Shown here one piece after another: positions 34,605 to 43,023 of a DNA stretch of 64,000 bases (positions within the stretch are counted from its first letter, which is position 1; each line of letters begins with the position of its first letter). The translations under genes and the position numbers were made by a program. The notes under the pieces are model-generated. The model worked only from the letters and a program-made list of their open reading frames with translations, was not told where the DNA came from and did no database searches. Source of the stretch: Nitrospira sp. CR1.3 (lineage in GTDB: Bacteria > Nitrospirota > Nitrospiria > Nitrospirales > Nitrospiraceae); contig WIAH01000005.1 in assembly GCA_014055525.1 (NCBI GenBank), forward strand, positions 1 to 64,000, in the 5' to 3' direction.

Positions 34605-35867
34605 CTAGGAAGATGGGTCATACAGGGATAGGGCAAGGGCCATGCGGGTCTTATGAGAGAAGTGTTCCTCCGCATGGGCTCTGGCCGACCTTGATGTATC
34701 GTTCAACAGCGTTTCAGAACCGCTCAGCGATTTCAGATGAGTGGCGACTGCAGCATGATCCCCGGCGGGGACCAAGAATCCGGTTTGGCCGGAGATGACG
34801 AACTCGGGGATGCCTCCGACGCGGCTCGCAACGACCGGAAGCCCGCAGGCCATGGCTTCGAGAATAACGAGACCAGCCGCCTCCTGCCATACCGAAGGAC
34901 AGACCAAACAGTCGGCTGCTTGCATATACTGGCACACGTCCGGACGCAGGCCTAGAAACGTCGTCCGATCTCCGACTCCCAGGGCCGCAGCCAAATGCTC
35001 GAGCTGGCTCCGTTCAGGCCCGTCTCCCGCAATCCAGAGCACAATTCGGGAAGGAAGTTCGGCAAGCGCGCGCAGAGCAATGTCCACTCCCTTTTCCGGA
35101 ATGAGATGGGCCACAACAAGGGCGACAAAACGATCGGTGCAGTCGAGGGCCGATCTCAGGGACGCTCTTGTCGAACCGTCTGGCTTGAAGCGCTCCGTAT
35201 TCACGAAATGGTGGTAGCGGCCGGGATTTCTCCAGATCGCCTGATTCTTGAGATCGGCCTGAACATAATTGCTGACCCCGAATACTCCTGAATATGCGGC
35301 AGCAAACCATTTTCTGCTCAGTCGTTTGAAGTAGCCGGATGAGCGGACAATTGACCGCGGGCGTGAATTGTGATCGGTCAGCACGTGCCTGACCTTCGGT
35401 CTCGTGAGGCGGAGGAGCGGGACATAGAAATTTACCGGCGGATAGAGGTTCCAATGAATGACCTGGATCCGATACCGATCGATGACCCGAATCAACTGCG
35501 CCAAAGAAGCCGCGCGGAATTTCCCCAGGAACAACGAGATGACCGGCAGGCCGGCGCTTTGATAACGCAGTCGCTGGCATTCGTCCATTTCTTGAGCGAA
35601 TACCGGAAGCAGCAGTCCTCCCCGGTCGGCGAGATCCACTGACAACAGGAAAATCTGCTCCTCCATCGATCCGAATTTCATCGAGGGATTGAGATTAACT
35701 ACGTACAATACCCTCGCCTGAGCATGAGCGGATTCGACCGCCCTGCGGCGAGCAGCATCTGTCTCGCATTTACTGCCCACCAGGCACCGCTCCAATAAAG
35801 GTAACGGGAGTCGCTCGGTCAAAACCCATAGGAAATCCTTCCCTTTCCGCAGGGTCTGCGCAACCAT
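34605..35867 (-). CDS. GT4 family glycosyltransferase
   Basis: This GT-B enzyme is 420 residues from the ATG at 35867, which has AAGAG upstream; a TTG at 35891 adds eight residues without a ribosome site. The donor domain shows VALVVAHLIPEKGVDIALRA and LWIAGDGPERSQLEHLA. VCPSVWQEAAGLVILEAMACGLPVVASRVGGIPE contains the conserved EX7E-type glutamate region of GT4 enzymes. It is 12 bases upstream of the PhyH gene in the same direction. The sugar and acceptor are not known. Confidence 0.88.
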   Translation of the reverse strand: MVAQTLRKGKDFLWVLTERLPLPLLERCLVGSKCETDAARRRAVESAHAQARVLYVVNLNPSMKFGSMEEQIFLLSVDLADRGGLLLPVFAQEMDECQRLRYQSAGLPVISLFLGKFRAASLAQLIRVIDRYRIQVIHWNLYPPVNFYVPLLRLTRPKVRHVLTDHNSRPRSIVRSSGYFKRLSRKWFAAAYSGVFGVSNYVQADLKNQAIWRNPGRYHHFVNTERFKPDGSTRASLRSALDCTDRFVALVVAHLIPEKGVDIALRALAELPSRIVLWIAGDGPERSQLEHLAAALGVGDRTTFLGLRPDVCQYMQAADCLVCPSVWQEAAGLVILEAMACGLPVVASRVGGIPEFVISGQTGFLVPAGDHAAVATHLKSLSGSETLLNDTSRSARAHAEEHFSHKTRMALALSLYDPSS

Positions 35868-36048
35868 AAAGCTCTTAGGTGACCGATTCAATCACCCTGG
35901 CGGGCGAGTTTCAACACAACAGAAGGGGGGTGTTCTTTCTGAAGCGGACGGAATTCCGTGATTTAGGACCTCTTCAATGCGAGGGTCTATCCAATGGAAA
36001 CAACAGGTTCGACGCCGGATGGTCTCGGAACGATGGGACCGGTCCGGC

Positions 36049-36453
36049 TCAATACGCACTCTCCTCTCCCAGCGCTTTTCGACATTTTTCCTCAAGCAAT
36101 TTGTAATCGATCGGTTTCGGCAGGTAGTCACGAGCTCCCGCGCGGACGGCATCGGCAAAGGCCTCTCGTTCCGAAGTCGCCGATATCATGATCACCGGTA
36201 TGGCAGGATACTTTTCATGCAACGCCCGGAGCACCGCCATGCCATCCATTCCCGGCATATTCAAATCAAGCAGGACAAGATCCAGCGGGGATCGACCAGA
36301 CTCGAGAGCGATCGTCGCCAAGGCCGAGCAGCCGTCGGTCATGACGATGGTTTCATATCCTGCAGCCTGAATTCGGTCCCGCAAGGCCTCGCCGATACAA
36401 CGATCGTCGTCGATGATCATGATGCGCCGAGGGCCCTTCACCTCAGGCTCCAC
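36049..36453 (-). CDS. Stand-alone response regulator receiver
   Basis: The 134-residue protein is only a CheY-like receiver. The acidic pair is in IMIIDDDRCIGEAL, the phospho-acceptor aspartate in LVLLDLNMPGMDGM, the switch Thr/Ser in PVIMISATSERE and the conserved lysine in DYLPKPIDYKLL. With no output domain it must signal through protein contacts. Its start overlaps the end of the preceding small gene by 11 bases. A response regulator/kinase pair lies about 1 kb further upstream in the same direction, but direct phosphotransfer is only a guess. Confidence 0.88.
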   Translation of the reverse strand: MEPEVKGPRRIMIIDDDRCIGEALRDRIQAAGYETIVMTDGCSALATIALESGRSPLDLVLLDLNMPGMDGMAVLRALHEKYPAIPVIMISATSEREAFADAVRAGARDYLPKPIDYKLLEEKCRKALGEESAY

Positions 36454-36691
36454 TCCCGGAAGTTCTTATTCGTTTGAGCGTGTAGGTAAACCCTTGACGT
36501 CGAAGTTCAACATCCCCGCGGCGACTGAGAATATCCATGGCCAGGAAGAGTTGCGCCCAGCTGAGCTCAGGCACCTGGCGGAGAACCTCTTCGACCGTGA
36601 ATCGCCGATCATCGCGAAGTCGATCGAGGATCAATTGTTCCGGAAGCGCCTTCGCATGCTTGCTTATCGGAGCTATCGTTGAGGTGTTCAT
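36443..36691 (-). CDS. Small putative winged-helix protein
   Basis: The 82-residue product starts at an ATG seven bases after GGGAGGA; a longer frame to 36808 overlaps the upstream gene and is rejected. LDRLRDDRRFTVEEVLRQVP and AQLFLAMDILSRRGDVELRRQGFTYTL form a helix-helix-wing pattern suggesting a DNA-binding domain. I do not recognise a named family. It overlaps the receiver gene by 11 bases, so the two are probably made together and might act as a split regulator. Confidence 0.62.
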   Translation of the reverse strand: MNTSTIAPISKHAKALPEQLILDRLRDDRRFTVEEVLRQVPELSWAQLFLAMDILSRRGDVELRRQGFTYTLKRIRTSGSGA

Positions 36692-36749
36692 GGCGGATTC
36701 CTCCCGATCAAGCACTCTCTTTACCCCGTGAACCGATCCCGGATTTCCC

Positions 36750-37169
36750 TCACTTGTCGGAACCAGGGAGGGATTCAACCGCGCCTCTCGCGCTCCGGGA
36801 TTCGACAACGACGAGAATCCCCCGCATCACCGGATGCAATTCACAGTGATAGGAATAGCGGCCAGGCGGTAACGGCGCGATGACAAAGCTGTTGTCCGGC
36901 GGTACGGCAATGGATTGAAAGACGCATGGCCCGTCATCTGTGAGACAACCGTCATGACGAATACTGTGCGGCGAGGCCGTGGAGTTGGACCACCGGACCG
37001 GAATGCCGGCCAAGACTACGGCCAGGGCAGGCTCGTAGTACGGTGCGGTAGCCTCAAACATTATTTCAGCGGTCGGCATATCATCATTCATCGCGGCATT
37101 GATGGCCGCGGATGGAAGGACGACCATGAGGACAACGAACAGCATCCTGATGCCTATCTGGTTATTCAT
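36750..37169 (-). CDS. Secreted cupredoxin (plastocyanin-like)
   Basis: Translation most likely begins at the ATG at 37169, with GGGAGGA upstream, giving 139 residues. A Sec signal peptide (MLFVVLMVVLPSAAINA) precedes the mature domain. The type 1 copper ligands are all visible: His in SPHSIRHDG and Cys, His and Met in YHCELHPVM. These predict a small periplasmic copper electron carrier or copper chaperone. The extra cysteines near DGCLTDDGPC could form a disulfide. It is next to two-component genes; no oxidase is adjacent, so its redox partner is unknown. Confidence 0.86.
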   Translation of the reverse strand: MNNQIGIRMLFVVLMVVLPSAAINAAMNDDMPTAEIMFEATAPYYEPALAVVLAGIPVRWSNSTASPHSIRHDGCLTDDGPCVFQSIAVPPDNSFVIAPLPPGRYSYHCELHPVMRGILVVVESRSARGAVESLPGSDK

Positions 37170-37297
37170 ATGTTGTCCTCCCCTCATAACATCCCGACGT
37201 GAGAATAGTGCATGCGGCATACGGTACCGCGAAAGTAGATAAAGTCTCGATTGGGGAATAGCCAGGAGCCCATAAAAATCACATAAAGATCGGGCTT

Positions 37298-38005
37298 TCA
37301 GGACGCGTGATCCCGGTCGGCGCAGAACCGATAGCCGACGCCGGGATCGGTGATGATAAAACTTGGCCGCGCGGGGGTTCTCTCAATCTTTCTTCTCAAT
37401 TGACCGATAAATACGCGAAGATACTGGGCCTGATCAACGTACGCCTCGCCCCATACCGCCTGAAGAATCATTCGATGGGTCAGAACTTTTCCGGCGTGTT
37501 CAATCAGATACTTCAGCAGATCGTACTCCGTCGGCGTGAGCTTGACCGGTTTGTCGTCGAGCGTCACCTCCCGCCGATCAAAATTCACGCACATCTTTCC
37601 TGCTACGAACACGGGCTGCGCGCTCTGCGCTCCGGCCGCTCGTCTGAGCAGCGAACGAATCCGAGCCAGGAGTTCTTCCATACCGAACGGCTTCGTCATA
37701 TAGTCGTCCGCCCCCGCCTCAAGCGCTTCCACCTTTCGGCGCTCATCGCCGATCGCTGAGAGCACGATGATCGGAACAGCCGACGATTCGCGGATGCGAT
37801 GCGTCACCTCCACACCATCGATGCCCGGCAAGAGCAGATCGACGATCATGACATCGGGCCGACGATTGAGAAATTCCGCGAGGCCGCGCTCTCCGGTTTC
37901 AGCCGTGTCGACCGCATACCCCTTACCCTCGAGATTGACCTGCAGTGACCGCCTGATTTGCGGCTCGTCATCTACAACCAGAATGCGGGCTCCCTGCATC
38001 GTCAT
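37298..38005 (-). CDS. OmpR/KdpE-family response regulator
   Basis: The 235-residue protein has a receiver domain (ILVVDDEPQIRRSLQ, acceptor aspartate in VMIVDLLLPGIDG, lysine in DYMTKPFGMEELL). A winged-helix DNA-binding domain follows (EVTLDDKPVKLTPTEYDLLKYL, and FIGQLRRKIERTP with ITDPGVGYRF). It resembles KdpE overall. The kinase gene lies 15 bases upstream in the same direction, with GGAGGG before the ATG. No potassium-transport genes are nearby, so the signal is unspecified. Confidence 0.93.
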   Translation of the reverse strand: MTMQGARILVVDDEPQIRRSLQVNLEGKGYAVDTAETGERGLAEFLNRRPDVMIVDLLLPGIDGVEVTHRIRESSAVPIIVLSAIGDERRKVEALEAGADDYMTKPFGMEELLARIRSLLRRAAGAQSAQPVFVAGKMCVNFDRREVTLDDKPVKLTPTEYDLLKYLIEHAGKVLTHRMILQAVWGEAYVDQAQYLRVFIGQLRRKIERTPARPSFIITDPGVGYRFCADRDHAS

Positions 38006-38020
38006 CCCTCCATTGCAGCG

Positions 38021-39427
38021 CTATGCCGTCACCGCCGCCCCTTCCTCGGACGGCATGCTGGTGGCCAGGGGCAACCTGAACAGAATCGTGGTGTCCTCTC
38101 CGGAGGCGGACCGGGCAATGACCAGGCCTCCATGGGCTTCCACAATGCCCTTACAAATGGCCAGACCGAGACCGGTTCCTGGCGTGATTGAAGCTCGGCC
38201 TGAACGGACCCGGTAGAAACGCTCAAAGATTCGGTCCAGTTGATCGGCCGGTATTCCCTCTCCCACGTTTGACACTCCCACTTCGACCATCCCTGCTGCC
38301 AGCGAAGCGTACAGCCGGATCGGAGTATGAGGAAAAGAAAATTTTGCGGCGTTATCCAAAAGATTCATGACAACCTGCTGGATCTGCACTCCATCGACGT
38401 AGACCGGGGGGAGATCGTTCGCGATCTCGACCTTTAGCGGGCGACCCTCAATGAAGGCGCCTATCCGCCGAATGGCTCCTTCGACCAATTCATCGAGCAC
38501 GTGCCACTCCCGTTGAGGCACCAGTGTCCCTGCCTCCAGCCTGGACATGTCCAGGAGGTTCCCGACGAGTCGATTCAGGTAATCCAGCTCCTGATCCATG
38601 CTCGCAAGAAACTCTTTTCGCACATGGCCAGGTTGGGAACCGGAGTCGTCCTGAAGGCCGAACAACATCGATTTGATCGCCGTCAACGGCGTCCGCAGCT
38701 CATGCGACACCGACGAAAGCAAGGCCGACTTCATCTCATCGCTCTGGCGCAGGGCCTCCACGGTCATCGCCTGACTCTGCTTCAATGCCTTTTCCGCCTG
38801 CAGAAACCGCCACGTTCCCAATGACGCGACCGTCACCACCAGCAACACCGCGACCGTTTCCCATCGGATCAGGGCGCGAGACCGGGCCTCCGAATAGCGC
38901 GCCAACAGTTCCACGGCATCATTGGCGGCTTCCAGGAGAATCGCATTGTCTTTGAGCAGTTCCTCGCGCTCTGCCGCATAGCCGGCAACGTTCGACGGAG
39001 TCCTCAGGAATCGATCGGATTTAACCTCAAAGGCGTCCAAGAGGCGCAGTTGCAGCAGCAGCTTCTCTTTGATCTCGACGGTCGGAGCGGCGGGAAGAAC
39101 CATGAGTTGCGGCGAATCGAAGCGGACAACGGTCGATCCGCCGTGAATCAGCGCTTCCAGTCGTTCCCTCAGGAGCGCGCGAGTCTGCTCGTGCCGGGTC
39201 TGCGTCCCCTGTGACGTGAGCAACAGCTCTTTCATGTGGCGTTCAAGCAGCATGCGCTGTCGACCGGCCATGTCGATGAGCAACGCGTCCGACTCACGGG
39301 TCTGTAAGAATGTGATTGTAAGGGGAACGACGGCGAGGATGGTGATGATCAGCAGACCGAAGATTCCCGCCAACGCCCGATTGGTCGCGCGGTGATGTCC
39401 GGCGCGGGGAAGCACGGCATCGGCCAT
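38021..39427 (-). CDS. Sensor histidine kinase with PilJ-like sensory domain
   Basis: The 468-residue kinase has two membrane helices (near residues 20-45 and 175-200). They flank a periplasmic domain with LLIDMAGRQRMLLERHMKEL, like the PilJ/type IV pili methyl-accepting (NarX-like) sensor fold. A HisKA domain follows with the phosphorylated His in SSVSHELRTPLTAIKS. The HATPase has N-box NLLDNAAKFSF, and G-boxes VGEGIPADQLDRIFERFYR and GTGLGLAICKGIVEAHGG. It precedes and should phosphorylate the OmpR-like regulator. The stimulus is unknown. Confidence 0.92.
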   Translation of the reverse strand: MADAVLPRAGHHRATNRALAGIFGLLIITILAVVPLTITFLQTRESDALLIDMAGRQRMLLERHMKELLLTSQGTQTRHEQTRALLRERLEALIHGGSTVVRFDSPQLMVLPAAPTVEIKEKLLLQLRLLDAFEVKSDRFLRTPSNVAGYAAEREELLKDNAILLEAANDAVELLARYSEARSRALIRWETVAVLLVVTVASLGTWRFLQAEKALKQSQAMTVEALRQSDEMKSALLSSVSHELRTPLTAIKSMLFGLQDDSGSQPGHVRKEFLASMDQELDYLNRLVGNLLDMSRLEAGTLVPQREWHVLDELVEGAIRRIGAFIEGRPLKVEIANDLPPVYVDGVQIQQVVMNLLDNAAKFSFPHTPIRLYASLAAGMVEVGVSNVGEGIPADQLDRIFERFYRVRSGRASITPGTGLGLAICKGIVEAHGGLVIARSASGEDTTILFRLPLATSMPSEEGAAVTA

Positions 39428-39644
39428 AGCAAGCTCCGGAATGGCTTATTCTATCAACGATTCGACCGGTTTCACCACCTGCGCCTGTGTCCCGCGGGAA
39501 CCCCGGCGCGCAAACAGGAGCGATTCATGCTGAGAAAGTGATGAGAATCAGGAACAGGAGTATACTAGCAGGACGTTGACAAACTACATGGTAACTGTCG
39601 CAAAGCAGGGCCGTAGTAGATCGGAGACAATTTCGGGATAGACC

Positions 39645-39770
39645 GCAGGCTGTTCAAAAAGGCCGTCCAGCAAGGCCACAGCGAGCGAAGAGGCGAATCG
39701 TACTCTGTTCCGTTCGTTGAGCCTCTGAGCGACGCGAGAACGAAGCTGGCGGACTTTTTCAACAGCCTGC
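39645..39770. repeat. MITE-like element with terminal inverted repeats
   Basis: GCAGGCTGTTCAAAAAGGCC (starting at 39645) is mirrored at 39745-39770 by the complement of GCAGGCTGTTGAAAAAGTCC, giving about 26-base ends with one substitution cluster and one indel. The 74-base centre has further partial complementarity, so the whole unit can fold. It has no coding capacity. It makes up much of the 363-base gap between the divergent kinase and saccharopine dehydrogenase genes; the rest of that gap shows nothing recognisable. Confidence 0.72.
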
Positions 39771-39790
39771 TAGCAATATACGAGGCCTCC

Positions 39791-40879
39791 ATGCATCGAG
39801 TCCTAGTACTCGGCGCCGGCAAGATCGGTTCGTTAGTCGCCTGCCTCCTTGCCGAGCGCGGCGGCTATGAGATCCATCTGGGCGATATCACGCTGGACGC
39901 GCCCAAGCACCTCGTGGAGGATCTTGGGCTCCTCCGGGTCACTCCTTGCATTCTTGACGTCCGCCATCCGGACGCAGTGCGCACGTATCTGTCGACTCAT
40001 CCGGTCGACGCGATCATTTCGAGCCTGCCGTATTTCTGCAACCCTACCGTCGCGGGACTCGCCCGCACACATCATCTGCACTACTTCGACCTCACGGAAG
40101 ATGTCGAGGTGACGAACCAGATCAAGGTGCTGAGCGCGGGAGCATCCCGGGCCTTCATGCCGCAATGCGGGCTCGCGCCGGGATTCATCAGCATCGTGAC
40201 CCACGACCTGATGACGCACTTTGAGACGTTGGACACGGTGAAAATGCGGGTCGGCGCCCTGCCGGTTCATCCCAGCAACGCGCTCAAGTATTCGCTCACC
40301 TGGTCGACCGACGGATTGATCAACGAATACGGCAATCTGTGCTACGGCATCGAAGAAGGCGAGAAAGTGCCTCTTCAACCGTTGGAAGGCTATGAAACCA
40401 TCGAGCTCGACGGATTGTTGTACGAAGCGTTCAATACGTCCGGGGGACTGGGAACCCTCGCGGACACCTACGCCGGCAGAGTGCGGACCATGAACTATAA
40501 GACGCTCCGCTATCCCGGCCACTGCGAGAAGATTCACCTCCTGATGAAAGACCTCAAGTTGAACGAAGATCGCGAGACGCTGAAGCGCGTGCTCGAACAT
40601 GCGATCCCGCAAACCCTTCAAGATGTCGTGCTCATCTATGCGTCGGTAACCGGAACCAAGAACGGAGGCTTCTTCGAGGAAAATTACGTCAAGAAGATCT
40701 ATCCTCAATGCATCAAGGGGAAGCTCTGGTCCGCGATTCAAGTGACGACGGCGTCCAGCGTCTGCTGTGTGGCAGACCTGGTATTGAGCCATCCGGCCGA
40801 GTACCGCGGATTTATCACGCAGGAATCCGTCCGATTGAACGACTTCCTCTCCAATGACTTCGGAGCCTGTTTTCGTTGA
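39791..40879 (+). CDS. Saccharopine dehydrogenase-family protein
   Basis: The 362-residue protein has an N-terminal Rossmann fold (HRVLVLGAGKIGSLVACLLA). A C-terminal saccharopine dehydrogenase domain follows with MPQCGLAPGFISIVTHDLM and VGALPVHPSNALKYSLTWST. This family includes glutamate-forming saccharopine dehydrogenase, which splits or makes saccharopine in lysine metabolism. GAGG lies four bases ahead of the ATG region. Its stop overlaps the start of an aldehyde dehydrogenase gene, supporting a lysine-to-aminoadipate route. The enzyme could act in the degradative direction; this is inference from context. Confidence 0.87.
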   Translation: MHRVLVLGAGKIGSLVACLLAERGGYEIHLGDITLDAPKHLVEDLGLLRVTPCILDVRHPDAVRTYLSTHPVDAIISSLPYFCNPTVAGLARTHHLHYFDLTEDVEVTNQIKVLSAGASRAFMPQCGLAPGFISIVTHDLMTHFETLDTVKMRVGALPVHPSNALKYSLTWSTDGLINEYGNLCYGIEEGEKVPLQPLEGYETIELDGLLYEAFNTSGGLGTLADTYAGRVRTMNYKTLRYPGHCEKIHLLMKDLKLNEDRETLKRVLEHAIPQTLQDVVLIYASVTGTKNGGFFEENYVKKIYPQCIKGKLWSAIQVTTASSVCCVADLVLSHPAEYRGFITQESVRLNDFLSNDFGACFR

Positions 40880-42405
40880 GTAACGCGCAGGACATACTCA
40901 GAGACCTGGGAATCAAGGGAACCAACCCCGGTGGAAGCACCGGCAGCGGATGGTGGTCCCGGCAGGGAGGGGCTCCGCTGCTTCAATCCTTGAATCCCGC
41001 CACCGGCGAGCCCGTTGCCGGCGTACATCCCTGTTCGTCTGATGACTACCAACGCATCGTCAAGGACTCACTCGACGCATTTCAACGATGGCGTCTGGTG
41101 CCGGCTCCGAAACGGGGCGAGATGGTCCGACTGATCGGACAGGCGTTGCGGGAGAAGAAAGATCCGCTGGGAACGCTTGTCTCGTTGGAGGTCGGCAAGA
41201 TCAAAGCGGAGGGAGACGGCGAGGTTCAGGAAATGATCGATATGGCCGACTTCGCAGTCGGTCAATCACGCATGCTGTACGGCGCGACGATGCAGTCCGA
41301 GCGGCCCGCGCATCGCATGGCCGAGCAATGGCATCCATTGGGACCGGTCGGCGTGATCACCGCATTCAATTTTCCCGTCGCCGTCTGGGCTTGGAATGCC
41401 TTCTTAGCGGCCATTGCCGGAGACACCGTCATTTGGAAACCGTCACCGAAGGCCCCGCTTTGCGCCGTCGCCGTGCAACAGATCTGCAATAGAGTCATGG
41501 AGCAACAGGGCCACCCCGGAATCTTCGCGCTCTTCATCAGCGATCAGGCGTCGCTCGCCGAGGCCATGGTGCAGGACCGTCGATTGCCGCTGATTTCCTT
41601 CACCGGCTCGGTTCCAGTCGGACGCCGTGTGGCGTCAGCCGTCGGCCAGCGTCTGGGAAGGGCTCTGCTTGAGCTGAGCGGCAACAACGCGGTCATCGTT
41701 GACGAACATGCCGACCTCGACATGGCGGTCCGCGCAATTTTGTTCGGAGCCGTGGGCACGGCAGGTCAACGTTGCACGACCACCAGGCGTCTGTTCGTGC
41801 ACGAGTCGCGCGCGGATGAACTGATCGGCAAGCTCGTAAAATCCTACGGCCAGGTTCACATCGGCAATCCCCTGGAGCCGTCCGTCCTGATGGGCCCTCT
41901 GATCGATCAGGCCGCTGTCGAGTCTTATCGTGCCGCAATTGATGAGATCAAAAAGGAGGGCGGCCAGATTCTGTGCGGTGGACAGGTCCTGAATCGGGCA
42001 GGTTACTTTGTCGAGCCCACCATTGCTCGAGCGCAAAATCACTGGCCGGTCGTCCAGCGGGAGACGTTTGCTCCCATTCTCTATGTGATGACCTTTGGGA
42101 CCGTCGATCAGGCGATTGAGATGCAAAACGACGTCCCCCAGGGTCTGTCCTCCGCCATGTTCACGAACGATCTGCGACACGGTGAGCGGTTTCTGTCGGC
42201 GGCGGGCAGCGATTGCGGAATCGCCAATATCAACATCGGCACGTCGGGGGCGGAAATCGGCGGGGCGTTCGGCGGCGAGAAGGAGACCGGCGGCGGGCGT
42301 GAGGCGGGATCCGACGCCTGGAAATCCTACATGCGCCGGCAAACCAACACCGTCAACTGGGGAACGGAGTTGCCGTTGGCGCAAGGCATCAAGTTCGGAT
42401 CATAA
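40876..42405 (+). CDS. Aldehyde dehydrogenase, probable aminoadipate-semialdehyde dehydrogenase
   Basis: This 509-residue NAD(P)-dependent aldehyde dehydrogenase resembles the ALDH7 (antiquitin) type. The catalytic cysteine is in GTAGQRCTTTRRLFVHE, the general-base glutamate in LLELSGNNAVIV, and cofactor binding in SFTGSVPVGRRVA. The later NINIGTSGAEIGGAFGGEKETGGGRE is characteristic. It begins with TTG overlapping the upstream TGA (TTGA), an uncommon start. Together with the saccharopine dehydrogenase-like partner, the expected reaction is aminoadipate semialdehyde to 2-aminoadipate. Confidence 0.9.
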   Translation: MSNAQDILRDLGIKGTNPGGSTGSGWWSRQGGAPLLQSLNPATGEPVAGVHPCSSDDYQRIVKDSLDAFQRWRLVPAPKRGEMVRLIGQALREKKDPLGTLVSLEVGKIKAEGDGEVQEMIDMADFAVGQSRMLYGATMQSERPAHRMAEQWHPLGPVGVITAFNFPVAVWAWNAFLAAIAGDTVIWKPSPKAPLCAVAVQQICNRVMEQQGHPGIFALFISDQASLAEAMVQDRRLPLISFTGSVPVGRRVASAVGQRLGRALLELSGNNAVIVDEHADLDMAVRAILFGAVGTAGQRCTTTRRLFVHESRADELIGKLVKSYGQVHIGNPLEPSVLMGPLIDQAAVESYRAAIDEIKKEGGQILCGGQVLNRAGYFVEPTIARAQNHWPVVQRETFAPILYVMTFGTVDQAIEMQNDVPQGLSSAMFTNDLRHGERFLSAAGSDCGIANINIGTSGAEIGGAFGGEKETGGGREAGSDAWKSYMRRQTNTVNWGTELPLAQGIKFGS

Positions 42406-42426
42406 CGGCTATCAGAGAGGTGAGAC

Positions 42427-43023
42427 ATGGACCGCACTGCTGAACTCGATCGCCTGATGGAGAAGATGGTCGGAGAATATCTTTCCCGCAACAGCGCGGC
42501 CATGGTTCTCAAGGAAATGCTCGACCGCACGGGAGTCGGCTTCACGCCGGTCATTGATCATGTCACATTGCGCACGAATAACATCGACCGGCGCGCTGAG
42601 CAGTTCGTCGCTCTCGGCTATGCCTATGACGAAACCCTTGAATTCGACGATTGGTACGCCAAAGTCTATCGCAGGACCGGATATCCGGCTCTTTTCGTCG
42701 ATCAGGCCTATCCGGACGACCGGGGCAAGACCAGCATCATCCCCGGCTGGGTCGACCGATTCGGGGATCAGGCGTTTCATCACATAGCCGTGCGGGTGGA
42801 GGACATCGAGCAGGCGATCGAACGACTGAAGAGCCACGGCGTGGTCTTTTCGGGAAAGATTGTCGGATCGCCCGGCGGCCAGTTACGCCAGATTTTCTCA
42901 GCGCCAGAAATGGTCGACGGCCAACCGTTTTCCGTGCTGGAATTGGCGGAACGTCACCGTGGCTACCAAGGGTTCCTCCCACCCCAGGCGGATAGCCTGA
43001 TGAGGTCCTCGGCGGGGCGCTAA
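42427..43023 (+). CDS. VOC-superfamily protein coupled to lysine catabolic genes
   Basis: The 198-residue protein begins after GAGAGGTGAG. A helical N-terminal segment precedes a VOC fold (PVIDHVTLRTNNIDRRAEQF, FGDQAFHHIAVRVEDIEQAI, RQIFSAPEM). The first histidine, the HH pair and a late glutamate (VLELAERH) are in place for a metal site. It follows the aldehyde dehydrogenase by 21 bases, which suggests a downstream step in aminoadipate breakdown. DUF1338 2-hydroxyglutarate synthases share a VOC-like fold, but this protein is less than half their size. No reaction can be stated from sequence. Confidence 0.8.
   Translation: MDRTAELDRLMEKMVGEYLSRNSAAMVLKEMLDRTGVGFTPVIDHVTLRTNNIDRRAEQFVALGYAYDETLEFDDWYAKVYRRTGYPALFVDQAYPDDRGKTSIIPGWVDRFGDQAFHHIAVRVEDIEQAIERLKSHGVVFSGKIVGSPGGQLRQIFSAPEMVDGQPFSVLELAERHRGYQGFLPPQADSLMRSSAGR

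Noticed and set aside
35892-36158. A possible small gene between the GT4 and the receiver
   Set aside because: The translation overlaps the receiver's 3' end and shows no domain, signal or ribosome site.
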